Shown: positions 47,121-58,635 of the stretch, one piece after another | Layout of the letters: each line of letters starts with the position of its first letter | Position numbering within the stretch: position 1 is the first letter of the stretch | Source: Seiridium cupressi | Taxonomy: Eukaryota > Ascomycota > Sordariomycetes > Amphisphaeriales > Sporocadaceae | Reading direction: 5' to 3' | NCBI GenBank assembly: GCA_036674765.1 | Contig: JARVKI010000080.1 | Span: 1 to 64,000 of the forward strand | DNA length: 64,000 bases | Translations under genes and position numbers: made by a program | Notes under the pieces: model-generated | What the model was told of the DNA's origin: nothing | Databases searched by the model: none | What the model saw: the letters and a program-made list of their open reading frames with translations, nothing else

Positions 47121-48675
47121 TTACGTATACCAACTCGGCTCGGGAATCTCTCTCAACAGCGCCCAGCTACCAACCTCCCGGAACTTGTATGAAACTGGAT
47201 CATGCAATGAGTGGACTAGAACGCATCACGCAAGAGTTAGCAATTATGATACCATATGGGTTGCGATAAGGCTCAATTTACCGTGAGTATTCCGGAAGAA
47301 GCGGTCAAACCCGTAACTGCTGAGGCTCGACGAAGCACCCATGAACTCGAAGATCTTGGAGCTGGCTTCTAGTGCAGCCTCGATAGCTATGGCCTTTGAT
47401 GCAGCCACCTCTGTAATATTATTAGTTAATACAAGCGGGAGTGGATGGCGAGCAAATAAATATGACTTACGAACAGCGACTTCTCCTCGGGCTTGTTGCG
47501 TGAGCTCCTCTCTGGGGGCATGAATGAGTTTTGATACCTGCTCTGCCGTCCGACTGACCAGAGCCTCAGCTGCCCACAGCTTAGCTTGTAACCTACCATA
47601 GCCTTCACGAATGTACCACTCGTCGCTGGCTTTGGTCTTATCATCGCCGCTATATGGCTATGCACGTGTGTGTGATTGTGTATACTCAGCGGCAGCTTCG
47701 ATAGCACCTAAACCAACGCCAACGTGAACAGCGGCGAATTGTAGTTGGACCGGGGGAAGGATGAAGTCGTGGTAAGCATCGCGGGGTGTGAGCTTCTTGT
47801 CAACCCAGCCCGCGATATGTTCCCAAGAGACATGAACATTCTTAATGACACATCCACCAGATTCCTGCATTGTGCTATCAATGTCTGCAAACCTTCATGC
47901 TCGATCCGAAAGAGCACTGACCGCTAAGCGTTGTCCTATGACGTTCCAGTCACTCTTGAAAGAAATACCGGGATTTTGAGTAGATACAAATGCAAAGACG
48001 TGGGTCTTGGCGTCATCTTCGAGAACACCCTCTAGCACAGTCACATCACTGATCACTCCACCTAGGAGGAAGAATGATCAGCTTGGAATGAGCGCTCCTT
48101 GTGATATATGACTAACCAGTTGAGAAGAATTTGTCGCCATTGAAGACAAGCTTGTCACCAATATCGCGAGCGATCATATCGGAATTATGAGGGTTGGCAG
48201 CGCCAGCAAGATAGTAGTTGCCCTCGGTGAACTCCCGTAACCACCTCCTGGCCTGCTCAGGCGTCCCAAGAATTTGCGAGCTCCAGAACCTATCGGTGTT
48301 ACTTGGAGAATGCACAGCATAGCGCTAAGTGGTTTGTGTTTACCATGAATAGTGATTTCCCAAGAGGTGACCGATACTTCCGTCTGCCTTTGCAACTTCC
48401 GTGGTGACTTGGTACGAGGTTTGCCAAGTTTCCCCGCCGCCGCCATACTCACGAGGCCCGAGGAGGTTGACCAAGCCGGCATCCTTCAACAGCTTGGCTT
48501 CAGCGAAGGGAGGTTTCTTCTCGGCATCTCGCTCAACAGCGTCGATCTTGAGAACTTCTGCCACTTCCGCGGCCCGTTTGACCCAAGCGGCTGGGTGATC
48601 GGGCTTAGCTGCAGATAGCCACCGGCTGCTGGCTGCAGCCCGGGCCTGCTCGGCTTTGAAGGTGTTGTTCGACAT
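47121..48675 (-). pseudogene. Acyl-CoA dehydrogenase-like (SfnB/DszC type) gene with one nonsense codon
   Basis: Six exons join cleanly in phase: 48675-48344, 48289-48117, 48061-47922, 47864-47471, 47410-47282 and 47215-47121. Together they give a 421-codon frame. Codon 284 (47658-47660) is TAG, in SHTRA-stop-PYSGDD, where the family normally has Trp. A single G-to-A change on the coding strand explains it. Everything downstream is still open and well conserved (DDKTKASDEWYI, GFDRFFRN, SLHDPVSYKFREVG, EIPEPSWYT), so the lesion is recent or an artefact. The family comprises FMN/FAD monooxygenases and dehydrogenases of sulfur and xenobiotic metabolism (DszC, SfnB). A truncated 283-residue product would lack the C-terminal helical bundle needed for flavin binding and assembly. 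A 36-nt in-frame intron could remove the stop but would be unusually short. Confidence 0.8.
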
Positions 48676-48913
48676 GCTGCTTCTAGAATTCCGTATTATT
48701 TTCCTTGCATATCATTGGAGAGTCTCACTCTTGCACAGTAAGCTTAACATTCAGGTGGCTCTTATACGACATCCAGGTTGGGCGGGTGTGGGTGGAACCC
48801 GACCCACAGGGCATACTGGTATCGGGATGCCCTGGATTATACTGTTCCGATATCATGAGGCTGGGACACGAAAGAGTGGGTAACCCCCAGTATTGCGCCA
48901 TAAATAGATTATA

Positions 48914-49789
48914 TTATATCAATACTGCAAAAGCCCACGTGGAATCAGTACTGTGCGGCGTCTTCAAGCCGCTCTTAAGCCAACATGTATGCTCGTACAG
49001 CGAGTCACCATCGATATAACCCCATCCGCAGCCGGTGCACCCTTCGGTTCCCGCGCAGTTCGTCATGCAGTCCGCCATGCTATCTGTTTGCACATTCTTT
49101 ATGTCTGTGGCCTCGCCATCTCCGCTATAATCGAGTCCGCAGAGGTGGAGGAACTGGACGGTTGACCCTGGTACCGAATATGTCGTGTCATTGCCGGCGG
49201 GACAGTCCACCCCACCTGTTGATGTTGTTGTCGCTGACGCCAACGAGGATGTCGCTGTTGAGCCAGAGGTTATCGTCGTAGTCGCTGTTGCTGTAGCAGA
49301 TACTGAGGAGCTTTCTGTACTACCGCCCGCGCCTCCTGAGCCCGTGTTATGTGAAGCATTGTTTTTCGATTGGCTGACGCCGACACTGACTCCAATACAT
49401 ATGCCCAATAACACAACCGCGGCCACTGCTATCAAGCCCCAGAACCAGTGTTTTTGAAGCCCGCATATCCTGTCCCTTCTGTCTCTTTCTCTGATGTTCT
49501 TGCCCCCGGCGGGTATCGGAAACCTGCCATCACCTCCTCCCCGGCGTGCTGCCTCCTCGGGATCCGGTGTCCCGGGCGGCGTAGGATCGCGCAGCCATGA
49601 CGAGTGTACGGGCGCGGGCTGCTTCAACGATGCACCAAACGACGAAAACGAGAAGCGCGGTGATCTCAGGTTGAGGAGCTCGAAACGGGATTTGAGGTCT
49701 TCCTTCTCCCTCTCTGACTGCTTCATTTCTGTGAACATTGTCGGTATCAGGGGTTCCCCTTGAAGGGTGGAGGACCTGGGTTTCATCAT
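48914..49789 (-). CDS. Single-pass membrane protein with Ser/Thr stalk and apple-like Cys module
   Basis: A single-exon frame of 291 residues starting MMKPRSSTLQ. The N-terminal ~110 residues are charged and Pro/Gly-rich. A membrane segment follows at ~114-137 (WGLIAVAAVVLLGICIGVSV), then a Ser/Thr/Ala/Gly stalk to about 195. The C-terminal ~95 residues are Cys-rich (DSMADCMTNCAGTEGCTGC, then HTCWLKSGL). No cleavable signal peptide is present, so type II topology with the Cys module outside is most likely. The Cys spacing resembles PAN/apple folds and recalls the secreted protein at 26.8 kb. Function is unknown; a cell-surface binding or sensing role is speculative. It is transcribed in tandem with the broken dehydrogenase. 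Confidence 0.82.
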   Translation of the reverse strand: MMKPRSSTLQGEPLIPTMFTEMKQSEREKEDLKSRFELLNLRSPRFSFSSFGASLKQPAPVHSSWLRDPTPPGTPDPEEAARRGGGDGRFPIPAGGKNIRERDRRDRICGLQKHWFWGLIAVAAVVLLGICIGVSVGVSQSKNNASHNTGSGGAGGSTESSSVSATATATTTITSGSTATSSLASATTTSTGGVDCPAGNDTTYSVPGSTVQFLHLCGLDYSGDGEATDIKNVQTDSMADCMTNCAGTEGCTGCGWGYIDGDSLYEHTCWLKSGLKTPHSTDSTWAFAVLI

Positions 49790-51964
49790 GGTGCGCTCGC
49801 TGCGCTGTCGGTGCGCGCCGGTCGATGGTGTTGATCAGTGACGCAGCGCCATTCGCTTCGGTTGGCGGTTTTTGGGCGATTGAAGACGCTGCATTCAGTC
49901 GAATCGAAGGAGAGGTGTAGAGAGGAAGGAAAGGGTAATCCCCTCGTCACACCACATCCTGCCCCCGAGGGATCGGGTCGCAATCGAAATACGGGACGCC
50001 ATGCCATGCAAGTCCATCCAGCGCAATTTCTCGCCGCACTCTTCGGCCAGCGCGCTAATAGCAAACCGTTAAGGTTGCACGTAGGGATGGCTCGTGGCAG
50101 GGACCTTGGCAGGGGTTCGAGTAGCTGATCTTACTGGATTCGGCTACCATGACCACAAGCGATGCTCTAGCGGCTCAGCGATTGCCAAACTATCGATTCC
50201 ACGGGCTCGACGTAATGACCATGAGCCAAACGAGCCTGACAAGCTTTCGCGATAGCTTCCAAATTATTTGCAATGTGGTCGTGCGCCTTTTGTCGCGCGT
50301 GTTAGTATCCACTAGAAGTCGGTGTCATCGATGTGGAAGCAGCATACTCGTACTACGTGCCCATGCCCACGCTCAACTTTCGGATAGCGAAGACGCACGG
50401 GCGGAGCCCCATAGCAGTGCTACGCCATCTTATCGCTGCTCGTAGGGCTGTAGAATTGGCCAGAACTTCTGAGATAAGCCACCATTGCGCTTGTGGGAGC
50501 TTTCGTCCTTTGCACAATGAGAACTGCCAGAGAAAATGAGCATCCGTCATCTCTCAGGGGACTCCTGAGTTTAAGGGGCTCGGGTGGCATGTCTCTCCCT
50601 ATGACGTGCGTTAGCAACTTAGAATGCGGATACTAGCACTAGTTCCTACCACGGCGTAAACTCATTCCCATTTAGTATGCTATGGAATACTCCTATTGCG
50701 ACAGACGTCTAGTGGTATTTTCTCATATGTTGAAGTAGAACAAAAATGCACTATATCCAACTAACTTAATCACCGCACATGCTATATATTCATATCGCTA
50801 GTTTAGCAGCTCAATATTAGCATGCACAATCATAGCTTAACCGCAAATTATATCGACCACTATAATACATTCTGCTTGTAATTGCGCGTCAGTTAATACC
50901 CTTATCCAGCTTTCAGGCAGCTTGAGTCTATCTCAGCAAAGCTTTCATTTGCCCTGCTATGCTTATCAGTTTACATTCATCACAACATGATATAGTTGAG
51001 TGAGAACGTTGGTCTTCCAATCAGGCCCATGTCGATAATATGCCCTATATATGTAATTGGTTGATACATAGCGGGAATCCCTGCTTTCACGCGAAACCAG
51101 TCTCCATTCCACTCTGTGTAATTGGTCAACGGGTTGGAGGCCAACTAATAATGATGAGGGGAAATGATTGCGGCTTTTCTATTATTGGGCGAAATAATAC
51201 CCATCTTCATAAGCAAGCGCATACTGTTTTACCTGCATCGCATTGGTACTAATGAACATGGTCAGGACACGGTAGCTCCTGCGTTCTAGCTCATTATGGT
51301 GGATGTGCTCAGACGGGGCTGGTCAATAGACCCACCGATTTATTTGTAACTTGGTATAATTTTGGTCAAGTTGCTGCTCATTGGCTTACGTTGCGAACCA
51401 TGACGTTACACCCTTGTCTATCTCTAGCTGCAGTCTTCTGCTTACCTACTCAGCTCAGCCAGTATCATAAAGGGATTAGGGAAAGAGGGAAAGGAATCGT
51501 GAGTCCTGTGACCAATGACATATATTTTAGCTACAATGACATAAACCGGTTCTCCTTCTGTAGTGATATCATCTTGTTTTATATTGGATTAATGGTGGAG
51601 GTCTTATCGAATGTAAGGGCCGAAACAGGTTAGCCACTGAACTAAAATGATAATAGAAATGGTAAACGCCATACGACCCATAAAACACGTTCTCGATGTT
51701 GGCAACTGACATCTCTGTGGACTGGATATGTATGGAGACAATTTTCATGGGTAAAACCGACGGACTTCATAATGCTTAGCAGTCCTAGTACTTCCACCGA
51801 TGCAGTGAGTTGCAGTATGCTGCAAGATCAGCCAATAAGCGTACCATCTCGTGGGCTGGAAAACTGTTGAAAGTTGCGACAAAAAATACATCAAGCAAAA
51901 TCTCAAATTCAATCCAACGCGGTGGGAAGTATTCAATTGATATTTCCGATAGTTAGCTAAGCTG
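49790..51964. other. AT-rich intergenic region upstream of the DUR3 relic
   Basis: About 2.2 kb without a supported gene. The first ~600 bp are GC-balanced and would hold the promoter of the membrane protein. From about 50600 the sequence is clearly richer in A/T than the rest of the window and full of stop codons in all frames. No transposon reading frame or terminal repeat was recognised. It may be decayed sequence continuous with the pseudogene that follows. Confidence 0.5.
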
Positions 51965-53853
51965 CCGGTTATGGAATTATAGTCGGTTTAAGTGAGCGTC
52001 CTTTGTTCAGATGTATCTAAATGCTACAGAGCAAAACGACAGGCGGCGTTTTTGCGCTTCTCATGACGTTGACGACGTATCTCCTTGAGAGATACTTTTC
52101 TGAGGTGCAAGGCTCTGAGATGTACCTCACAGCGAAGAGATCGATCAAAACAGGACTCATTACCTCTTCGGTTGTGTCATCTTGGACTCTGAGTGCAACA
52201 TTGCTGACGTCGACCACATTTCAATATTCATATGGAATAGCTGCTACGCTCTGGTGAGATAATATGTGACTGACGCCGTACAGTCTCGAATCTGGCTGTC
52301 GGATGTAGGCTTGGTGCTGGCTGCTCCGTCCCCGTCCTTACTTTCGCAGTCCTGGCCGTTGAGTTGAAGAGAAAGGCACCCAATGCGCACACCTTTCTCG
52401 AGCTCGTGAAACATCGATATGGAGCAAGCGGTCATGTTGTTCCCGGCATATTTCCCTTATCATACCAGGTCTTTATTGCATTTAACTTGCTCGTTGGTGG
52501 TGTGGATGCCTCCAATCTGGTGACAGGAATGAAACAAGGTCGCCGTATGCTCCCTCCTTCCATTGGACGTTTGCATATACACTCTGTTTGGAGGCATCAA
52601 AGCGACCTTTCTGACAGAATGGGTAATTCAATTCTTATCCAATGAAAATAGTAAATGCTGATTGCGTTCAATCAACACCTTAATAATTTATATTATCATG
52701 CTGGCTTCGATGTTTGTCATGTGTAAGTCTATCCTAGGTCCCTTATTGCTGAATCTATTCGTAAGAAGGATGACTAATTTCTATCTGGTGCAGATGCTAC
52801 ATCTGAGCATTTGGGAGTTGTTGAAGCCCGCCGCGGAAATCAGACCGGTAGATGGCAACGCAGGCAACGAATTCCTAATGCTGCGCAGCTTCTACGGCGG
52901 TCTTGCGGGACTCATTTTCCTTCGGTGGTGGATTATCGGCGACAGTCGATTCGCAGTAAGTCGTCGGCCCAAGTGTCTGCGTTCGATTGCGAATCCTACC
53001 AAGAGGTTTCGATTTTCTTGAACGTATCTCAATGACTGACTCTGAGGTGCATGCAGACTCTTTCGAAAGGCCACAGCAGCGGACCCCAAGCCAATTGTGG
53101 TAGGGTATCTCCTAGTTTTGTTGTGTTGGGTAAACCCACTGAAGAGATTATATGACCATAATATCGGTATTGTGATAGACGGTATGTCTCTAAAATCTTT
53201 TAGCACTCATTGCTTGAACTGACCAAGTCGTTAGATGATGTGATACCTAGTGCCTGTACCCTATTATGGATGAAGTAAAACAAATACGCTGTAACGCTGG
53301 TTCTTTTACTGAGCTCTGTTGTTCTGATAGGCACTTGGATCGGTATAGCTTACCCCCGATCTGGCGTTATTAGCATCGATACACTATTAGACTTTATCTC
53401 AACTGTGGCTGGGAGTATGCTAGCACTCCTCGCGCCGGCCGTATTGACGGGTCTGATCACTATATTAAACTAGAAAACAATGACTTCGAGGAATTCAAGG
53501 AGCTCAAGCAGGTAGATGGCACAGCCCTCGCGATTGATATCAAGGATGGACATCTCCCCGTGAAGACCGCTGTGGAAATGATAGAAGAGGAATTGCAAAA
53601 TCGCGAGGCAATCGAGAAGCAGCTTCTCAGTGCTAAGAATATCGCGCTGGGGCTCAGAGCTGCTACCACACATGGGAATCGACCACAGTATCGTCATCGA
53701 GATTGCGATAAACAGCGTGTGTTCGGCAAGAATTTCTTTACAGGCTGGATAGCGGTTACATTTATATGGGCCTTCTTGGTGCCATCACCATCACATGAGT
53801 CCCGCTCTGGGAGAGCAGGAAACAGATATCGCTATCCTTCCGGTTGGTGTTGA
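51965..53853 (+). pseudogene. dur3: Decayed DUR3-type urea permease
   Basis: Fragments match, in order, the sodium/solute-symporter urea transporters: TAKRSIKTGLITSSVVSSW, LKRKAPNAHTFLELV (after an intact 55-nt intron, 52254-52308), [58 protein letters not shown] and FGKNFFTGWIAVTFIW. They lie in different frames. A one-base shift lies near 52531-52536 (an extra A in GAAACAAGG). Another shift lies near 52800-52840. A stop in the family frame occurs at 53471-53473, and a further shift falls before LWESRKQISLS at ~53800. The N-terminus is short or missing. The gene cannot encode a working permease; in life the family imports urea. The 5' limit is approximate. Confidence 0.82.
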
Positions 53854-54348
53854 GTGGCTAAAGGATCGCGCGCGACGACGTTGATAGGAGCTTGGGCACG
53901 GAGAAGTAGGATCAGCGGTTGGACTCAGTCGCTGGAAATAACTGAAACAAAATCCATGCAAGCTCTTCTGCTTCAGCCATTATTCATTTTGAGTCGGCAA
54001 CTGCCTGCCACAGAAGAGGCGAGAGAGCGATTCAAATCGCTTGCCTAACACGATGCTTGTGTACTTACTTACATACACTTGAACAGAAGATACGAAGAGA
54101 GAAGTACAAAATTAGTCAGACTAACATGGTATGCTAATAGCAATGATCAATGGCTGCGGTCGGATAACTACAGCTTGTATATGGAAGCGCATGATGGTAC
54201 TTGAAGCAATTGGGACGTGCTGGACGATTTGCGGGAATTAGCCGCGCAAGGAGCCGCTGTCAGTCAGATTGCTATGCAATTAGTGTGAACTTGGATCCTT
54301 ATAGCCGGGATCCAGTGTCTACCCTGCCATTACCCCTGCACAGGCTCC

Positions 54349-54516
54349 ATCAGATAAAACATGGCTGGTCGCACCGATAGTGCCAAGCCGAATTATCTGA
54401 TGCGCTACTCCACAACTCGGGCAAATCCAAGTTCGCCCTTCACCACGACCGGCCCCTCGCCATTTGCCAAAGTTTGCAGCTCGGCGGACAACTCCTCCGT
54501 TAGCTCGATCTGATAA
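54349..54516. promoter_or_regulatory. Three iron-repressor-type sites upstream of the AIF-like gene
   Basis: ATCAGATAA at 54349-54357 (plus), ATCAGATAA at 54393-54401 (minus strand) and ATCTGATAA at 54508-54516 (plus). All match ATCWGATAA exactly and lie 350-520 bp before the ATG at 54867. Three copies within 168 bp are far more than chance predicts, and no other gene is close enough on this side to own them. Confidence 0.72.
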
Positions 54517-54866
54517 GCGTTACGTACTCATGTACCCGGCGACCCTCCATTCGAACCCGCCTCATCTTGCGCTGATCCGTGTCCAGTGTTTCGTGATGCG
54601 AGAGGAGAGGCATGATGCGGCGGCAGTACGCCTACACAGCAGACAGTCTGCCAAACACATGCTTTCAGGCTCAAGGGCCGATGCCGGTGCAAGCGTACCG
54701 GCAGAGCAGAAGTGCCCTTTCGTGATTTTCCGAACCATACTCTTGGGTTTCACAAGGTGAATTTATGTATCTGTCATGTCACCTACCTCCACAGGCATCC
54801 GGGTGCCGAAGAGCCCAATGTCACTTTCCGATGATGCCTTCCCCACACGTTGATCTAGGGTTCAAT

Positions 54867-56444
54867 ATGCTCTGCTCCTCCCTTCGGCGAGTCCCTGCTC
54901 TTTGTTCTCTCATCGGTAGTAACAGCAGGTCGTCTTTCCCACCTCTCTCCTCGCGTGGCTCCTTTCAGATCGCATCTCGCATTACTCGGCCTGCTCCGTC
55001 TCTGCCCCAAACCACTAGACCAAAGAACACCTTGAACCATACCATGGCCATGGCCCACACTCCTGCTGCCCGTACCGCCGCGAACCCGTACAAGGTGTTC
55101 ATCGCCGGCGGTTGCTACTCCGGCCTTGCTGCGGCTATCAACTTGCTTGAGCGATGTGACAGCAATGCTGGAAACCCTATTCCCGTTGCTATCACCATTG
55201 TGGACGAGCGCGATGGTTTCTGTATGTCTCGACTATAGCAGACTTGGCTCGACCCTGTAATATACTAACAGTATTGAAGACCATGTCATTGGTTCGCCCC
55301 TGGCGCTCGCAGACAAAAAGTATGCTGAGAAAGCTTGGGTAGAGTTTAAGGACGTGAAGATCCTGCAGAGGCCCGACGTGCAATTCGTGCACGGCAGTGT
55401 GACGAAAGTCGACACTGCAACCAAGACCGCTACTCTCCGCGAGTCAGCCGATCTGCATGAGCGGACAGAGACATATGATTTCTTCATTGGGGCGACTGGC
55501 TTGCGGAGAGCATGGCCTGTTGTCCCCCAGGCGTTGACCCGCAAGACGTACCTCATTGAGGCTGGCAGACACATTGATGCCGTTACCAGCAGCAGTGACC
55601 CTGTTCTTGTCGTTGGTGGAGGTAAGCCTTCTCTGTCATACCTTTGAGTCTTGCAGAGTGATAGAAGCTTACTGTGAGAAGGTGCCGTTGGCATTGAGAT
55701 GGCCGCTGAGCTCAAGACCGTCCAACCCAACATCAAGGTCACACTTGCCCACTCGCGGGAGAAACTTCTCTCTGCTGAGCCTCTCCCAGACATGGTCAAG
55801 GACTGTGCTCTGGAGTTGACCCGCGCTGCTGGCGTCGAGTGTCTGATGGATCACCGTCTGACCACCAGCAAGCTCATCAAGAATGCCGCTGGCCAGGATG
55901 CTTACGAGGTTGAGTTCGAGAACGGCCACAAGATGACCGCTAGCGTCGTCATCGTAGCCATCTCCAAGAGTGTGCCGTCGACAGACTTCCTGCCCAAGGA
56001 GGCGCTCTCCGAAGAAGGTCTCGTGAACATTCTCCCCTCGTTGCAGCTGGCCAACAAGGACATCCCCAATTCTGAGAGCCACTTCGCTGTTGGTGATCTG
56101 ATCAACTGGTCTGGCATCAAGCGATGCGGTGGTGCCATGCACGAGGGCAAATACGCCGGTCTCAACATTCACCAGATTATGCAGCACGAGTTAGAAGGCA
56201 AGGAGGTCAAACTCAACGAGATTGGCGAGATTCCACCAATGATTGGCTTGGCGGTGGGCAAGAGTGCCGTTTCATATGGCCCTGATGGCATGAACTCCGG
56301 TCCCCAGGTTATGCAGGTCTTCTTCGAAGAGGACTTAGGTTTCAGGAGTAAGTTTTCCAATGACCCCAGTACAGTTTGTAGAACGTGCGCTGACAGGATC
56401 TAGTCTGCTGGGACCACCTGCGCTTGGGAGGCGACCCAGCTTAA
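54867..56444 (+). CDS. AIF/AMID-like FAD-NAD(P)H oxidoreductase, probably mitochondrial, iron-regulated
   Basis: The model has four exons: 54867-55221, 55280-55621, 55682-56347 and 56404-56444. It encodes 467 residues. The first splice joins VDERDGF to YHVIGSPLAL, using the acceptor TTGAAG rather than the earlier CAG, which would break the frame. The N-terminus MLCSSLRRVPALCSLIG plus a Ser/Arg-rich stretch is a plausible mitochondrial presequence. A later ATG (MAMAHTPAAR, 55044) would give a cytosolic 408-residue form. The FAD-binding motif is the atypical FIAGGCYSGLAAAINLL (normally GGGxxG). The NAD(P)-binding motif VVGGGAVGIEMAAEL and the C-terminal FAD motif FAVGDLINWSGIKR are present. This is the AIF/AMID/NDH-2-like flavoprotein family, which oxidises NAD(P)H. 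Three iron-repressor motifs upstream suggest a role in iron starvation or siderophore-iron handling. Confidence 0.88.
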
Positions 56445-56666
56445 GCTATTTTACATGCATGGATGTGGCGTTTAGGTGCTCAGTGAGGATTACCAAAGTA
56501 GAATTGATTAACTGGGACAAGATATGCGATTTTCAGGTCTACAAGGACTGACATTTGTTACGAGAGTCATGCACATGGAAAAAGATGCAGTAGCACAGAC
56601 AAGATTGGCCAAATGATTATTTTCATTTCCTATGTAACGCCCCAGATGCCTAAGAACTTTTTGAGA

Positions 56667-58035
56667 TTACAATTTGGGAAGCAGTCCAACGTGTGTTCCA
56701 CCAACGACCTTGTCGCTTTCGCCCAGCGGTGAAAGCTGGAAGAATCTCTCCCTCGAGCATCGGACGAACGCAGATCGCTTGTGGGGCAAGTCAACGAACT
56801 TATCCAGTCCGAAGCCATGGACGAAATCATAGCCCAGAACAGAACTGTTGGTGAATTTGGGCTCGCCGATGAGATACATGGTGCGCGGGTCGTCGAGGAA
56901 GAGATAGTGCATGAGACTGGACCACCATGCGCTGACGCGGTGAGGTCCTCGGAACCGGATATCACCCACGAGCGAGTGTCGGCCGCGGTCGAAGTCGCCA
57001 GCGCTGTAGTACGCGCCAAGTCGATCCTCCTGTTCAGATAGAGTTAGCATCATCCAAACATTTCTAAAACGTCAAAAAGAAGATAAGCCTCACCTTGCCC
57101 CAGTAAACCTCAAAATAGGCAAAGAAGGTGTCATCAAACCGCGCCAAAATGGTGATTTGATGCGGGTCGACGTGCTGCTTCCTCAGGTACTCGCGATGCT
57201 GCTCGAGCGTTCCTGTCTCATTCCAGCCCTGTGAGACGCGCGGGTCGTTCTGCCACTCGTGGAACAGCTTCAGGTGCTCTTCATTCTCCCAGTCGAGCGC
57301 CACCATGGAGAAGTTCTCCTTGAGGTGCGGAATCCAGCGGCTGTAGATGACGGATCCGGGACGGGGCTTGGCGGGTCGTCGCGGGTGCCATGCCAGAGTG
57401 CTAGAGGGCTCATTCGTCATCATGTTGTCGTAGGGCGTTAGGGGATATAATGACAGGGCTTTGGGCGTCTCGGGTGTGTCGTCTTCCGGGATCCAGGCTG
57501 TTCGCGGGCCAAAAGGCGATCCGGCGCCCTGCCAGAATGTGCTGCGGAGCAGTACGAGCTCATCATCTGCCACTGCTGCTTCTGCATTCTTCGGGTGGTC
57601 GATTGCGAGCAGGACGGCTTTCAATTGCTTGGCCAGGCTCTCTTTTGCGGTTCCCTCTAGTGTTAATCGGCAGAACTCCATCCGAGGCCGGATCGTAAAC
57701 AGGATGTAGACAAGCAGCCATGCTTGGCCCAGTGTGGGCGCTTTGGCGTCATTCCATGAAATTGTGGACGAAGGAGAACGGCGAGCTCGGCCCCAAGGCG
57801 TGTTGTTGGACTCGGCTGGTCTTTCACTGGACTTCAGGTCTGTAGGCTCGGTAAAGAAGACGGAGGAGCTGTGCAACGGTGCCAGTAGCTCCTTGCCATT
57901 GCTCGCCTGTTGAGGTTGGACCTGGAGCAGAGGAGCACCAGATTGCGAAGTCTTGGACGACTTCACCAGCCCATACGGCGTCAAGTAGGGATGCGGTAGC
58001 TTGATCACCGGTTCATTTCCTTGTGGAAGCGCCAT
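56667..58035 (-). CDS. sidF: SidF-like anhydromevalonyl-CoA : N5-hydroxyornithine transacylase
   Basis: The model has two exons, 58035-57094 and 57029-56667, encoding 434 residues. The N-terminal half is the variable domain of fungal siderophore acyltransferases. The C-terminal half (~from residue 240) is the IucB/AlcB-type GNAT domain (Acetyltransf_8). It shows the signature [26 protein letters not shown] and [10 protein letters not shown], then [20 protein letters not shown]. SidF transfers the anhydromevalonyl group to N5-hydroxyornithine in extracellular siderophore synthesis. The protein ends LLPKL, a PTS1-like tripeptide, consistent with the known peroxisomal site of this step. Three iron-repressor motifs lie 600-730 bp upstream. 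An acetyl-transferring relative (SidL type) is possible but less likely given the SidI-like gene nearby. Confidence 0.88.
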
Positions 58036-58635
58036 GATGCCTGTGTCGTTTAATTACTTGTGTATAGGTCGTCAATACGCTCGGATGGCATCAGAACATG
58101 CGATGTAACTGGAAGCACGGGCGACAAGCAAGCAGAAGAGCTACAAAAGTTCAAGGCAGAAGAGCTACAAAAGTTCAAGATAGAAGCTGTTCGCCGATCC
58201 AGCCACAACATTCACTTCCGAGAAATTCACTGATCTTCAGCAAGCATCACAAGCTCCTGTGGGGTGCTGCTTTTGCTGGTCGCAACCAGTATTCCGCAGA
58301 CTTCACCCCGCGGTCCCTGCATCATGGTCTAACGGTTACTGTGTGGTACGATCACGTCACAAGCCGGCTGGCCGATGTCAACATGGCCTCGAAGCAACCT
58401 GCCCAAAGGCCCACCTTGAGCTGTATTTGTACCTCCAAGTACCTGATGAGCAACGCAATTACTCCATGCGGACAAGGTTTAGAAAGGCTAAGCTTGGTCG
58501 AGTACCAGAGCGCTGATCAGAGTTTTCGCGACTAATGCAAGCAGAAGACCTGCGACACCCACATGGACGGAGCTCGTCTGCTTGAGACGGCAGGTCGGGC
58601 AAGGGAGGTCGGCTTGGCATGGCCACGCAACTCGG

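Noticed and set aside
47637..47672. Possible 36-nt intron removing the TAG in the dehydrogenase relative
   Set aside because: It has GT and AG ends but is shorter than any other intron here (47 nt or more) and would delete residues the family conserves. Kept as an alternative explanation only.
49185..49457. 90-codon plus-strand frame opposite the single-pass membrane protein
   Set aside because: Shadow of the Ser/Thr/Ala-rich stalk on the minus strand.
53854..54048. 64-codon frame after the DUR3 relic
   Set aside because: No match to the permease C-terminus and no splice connection; most likely decayed flank.
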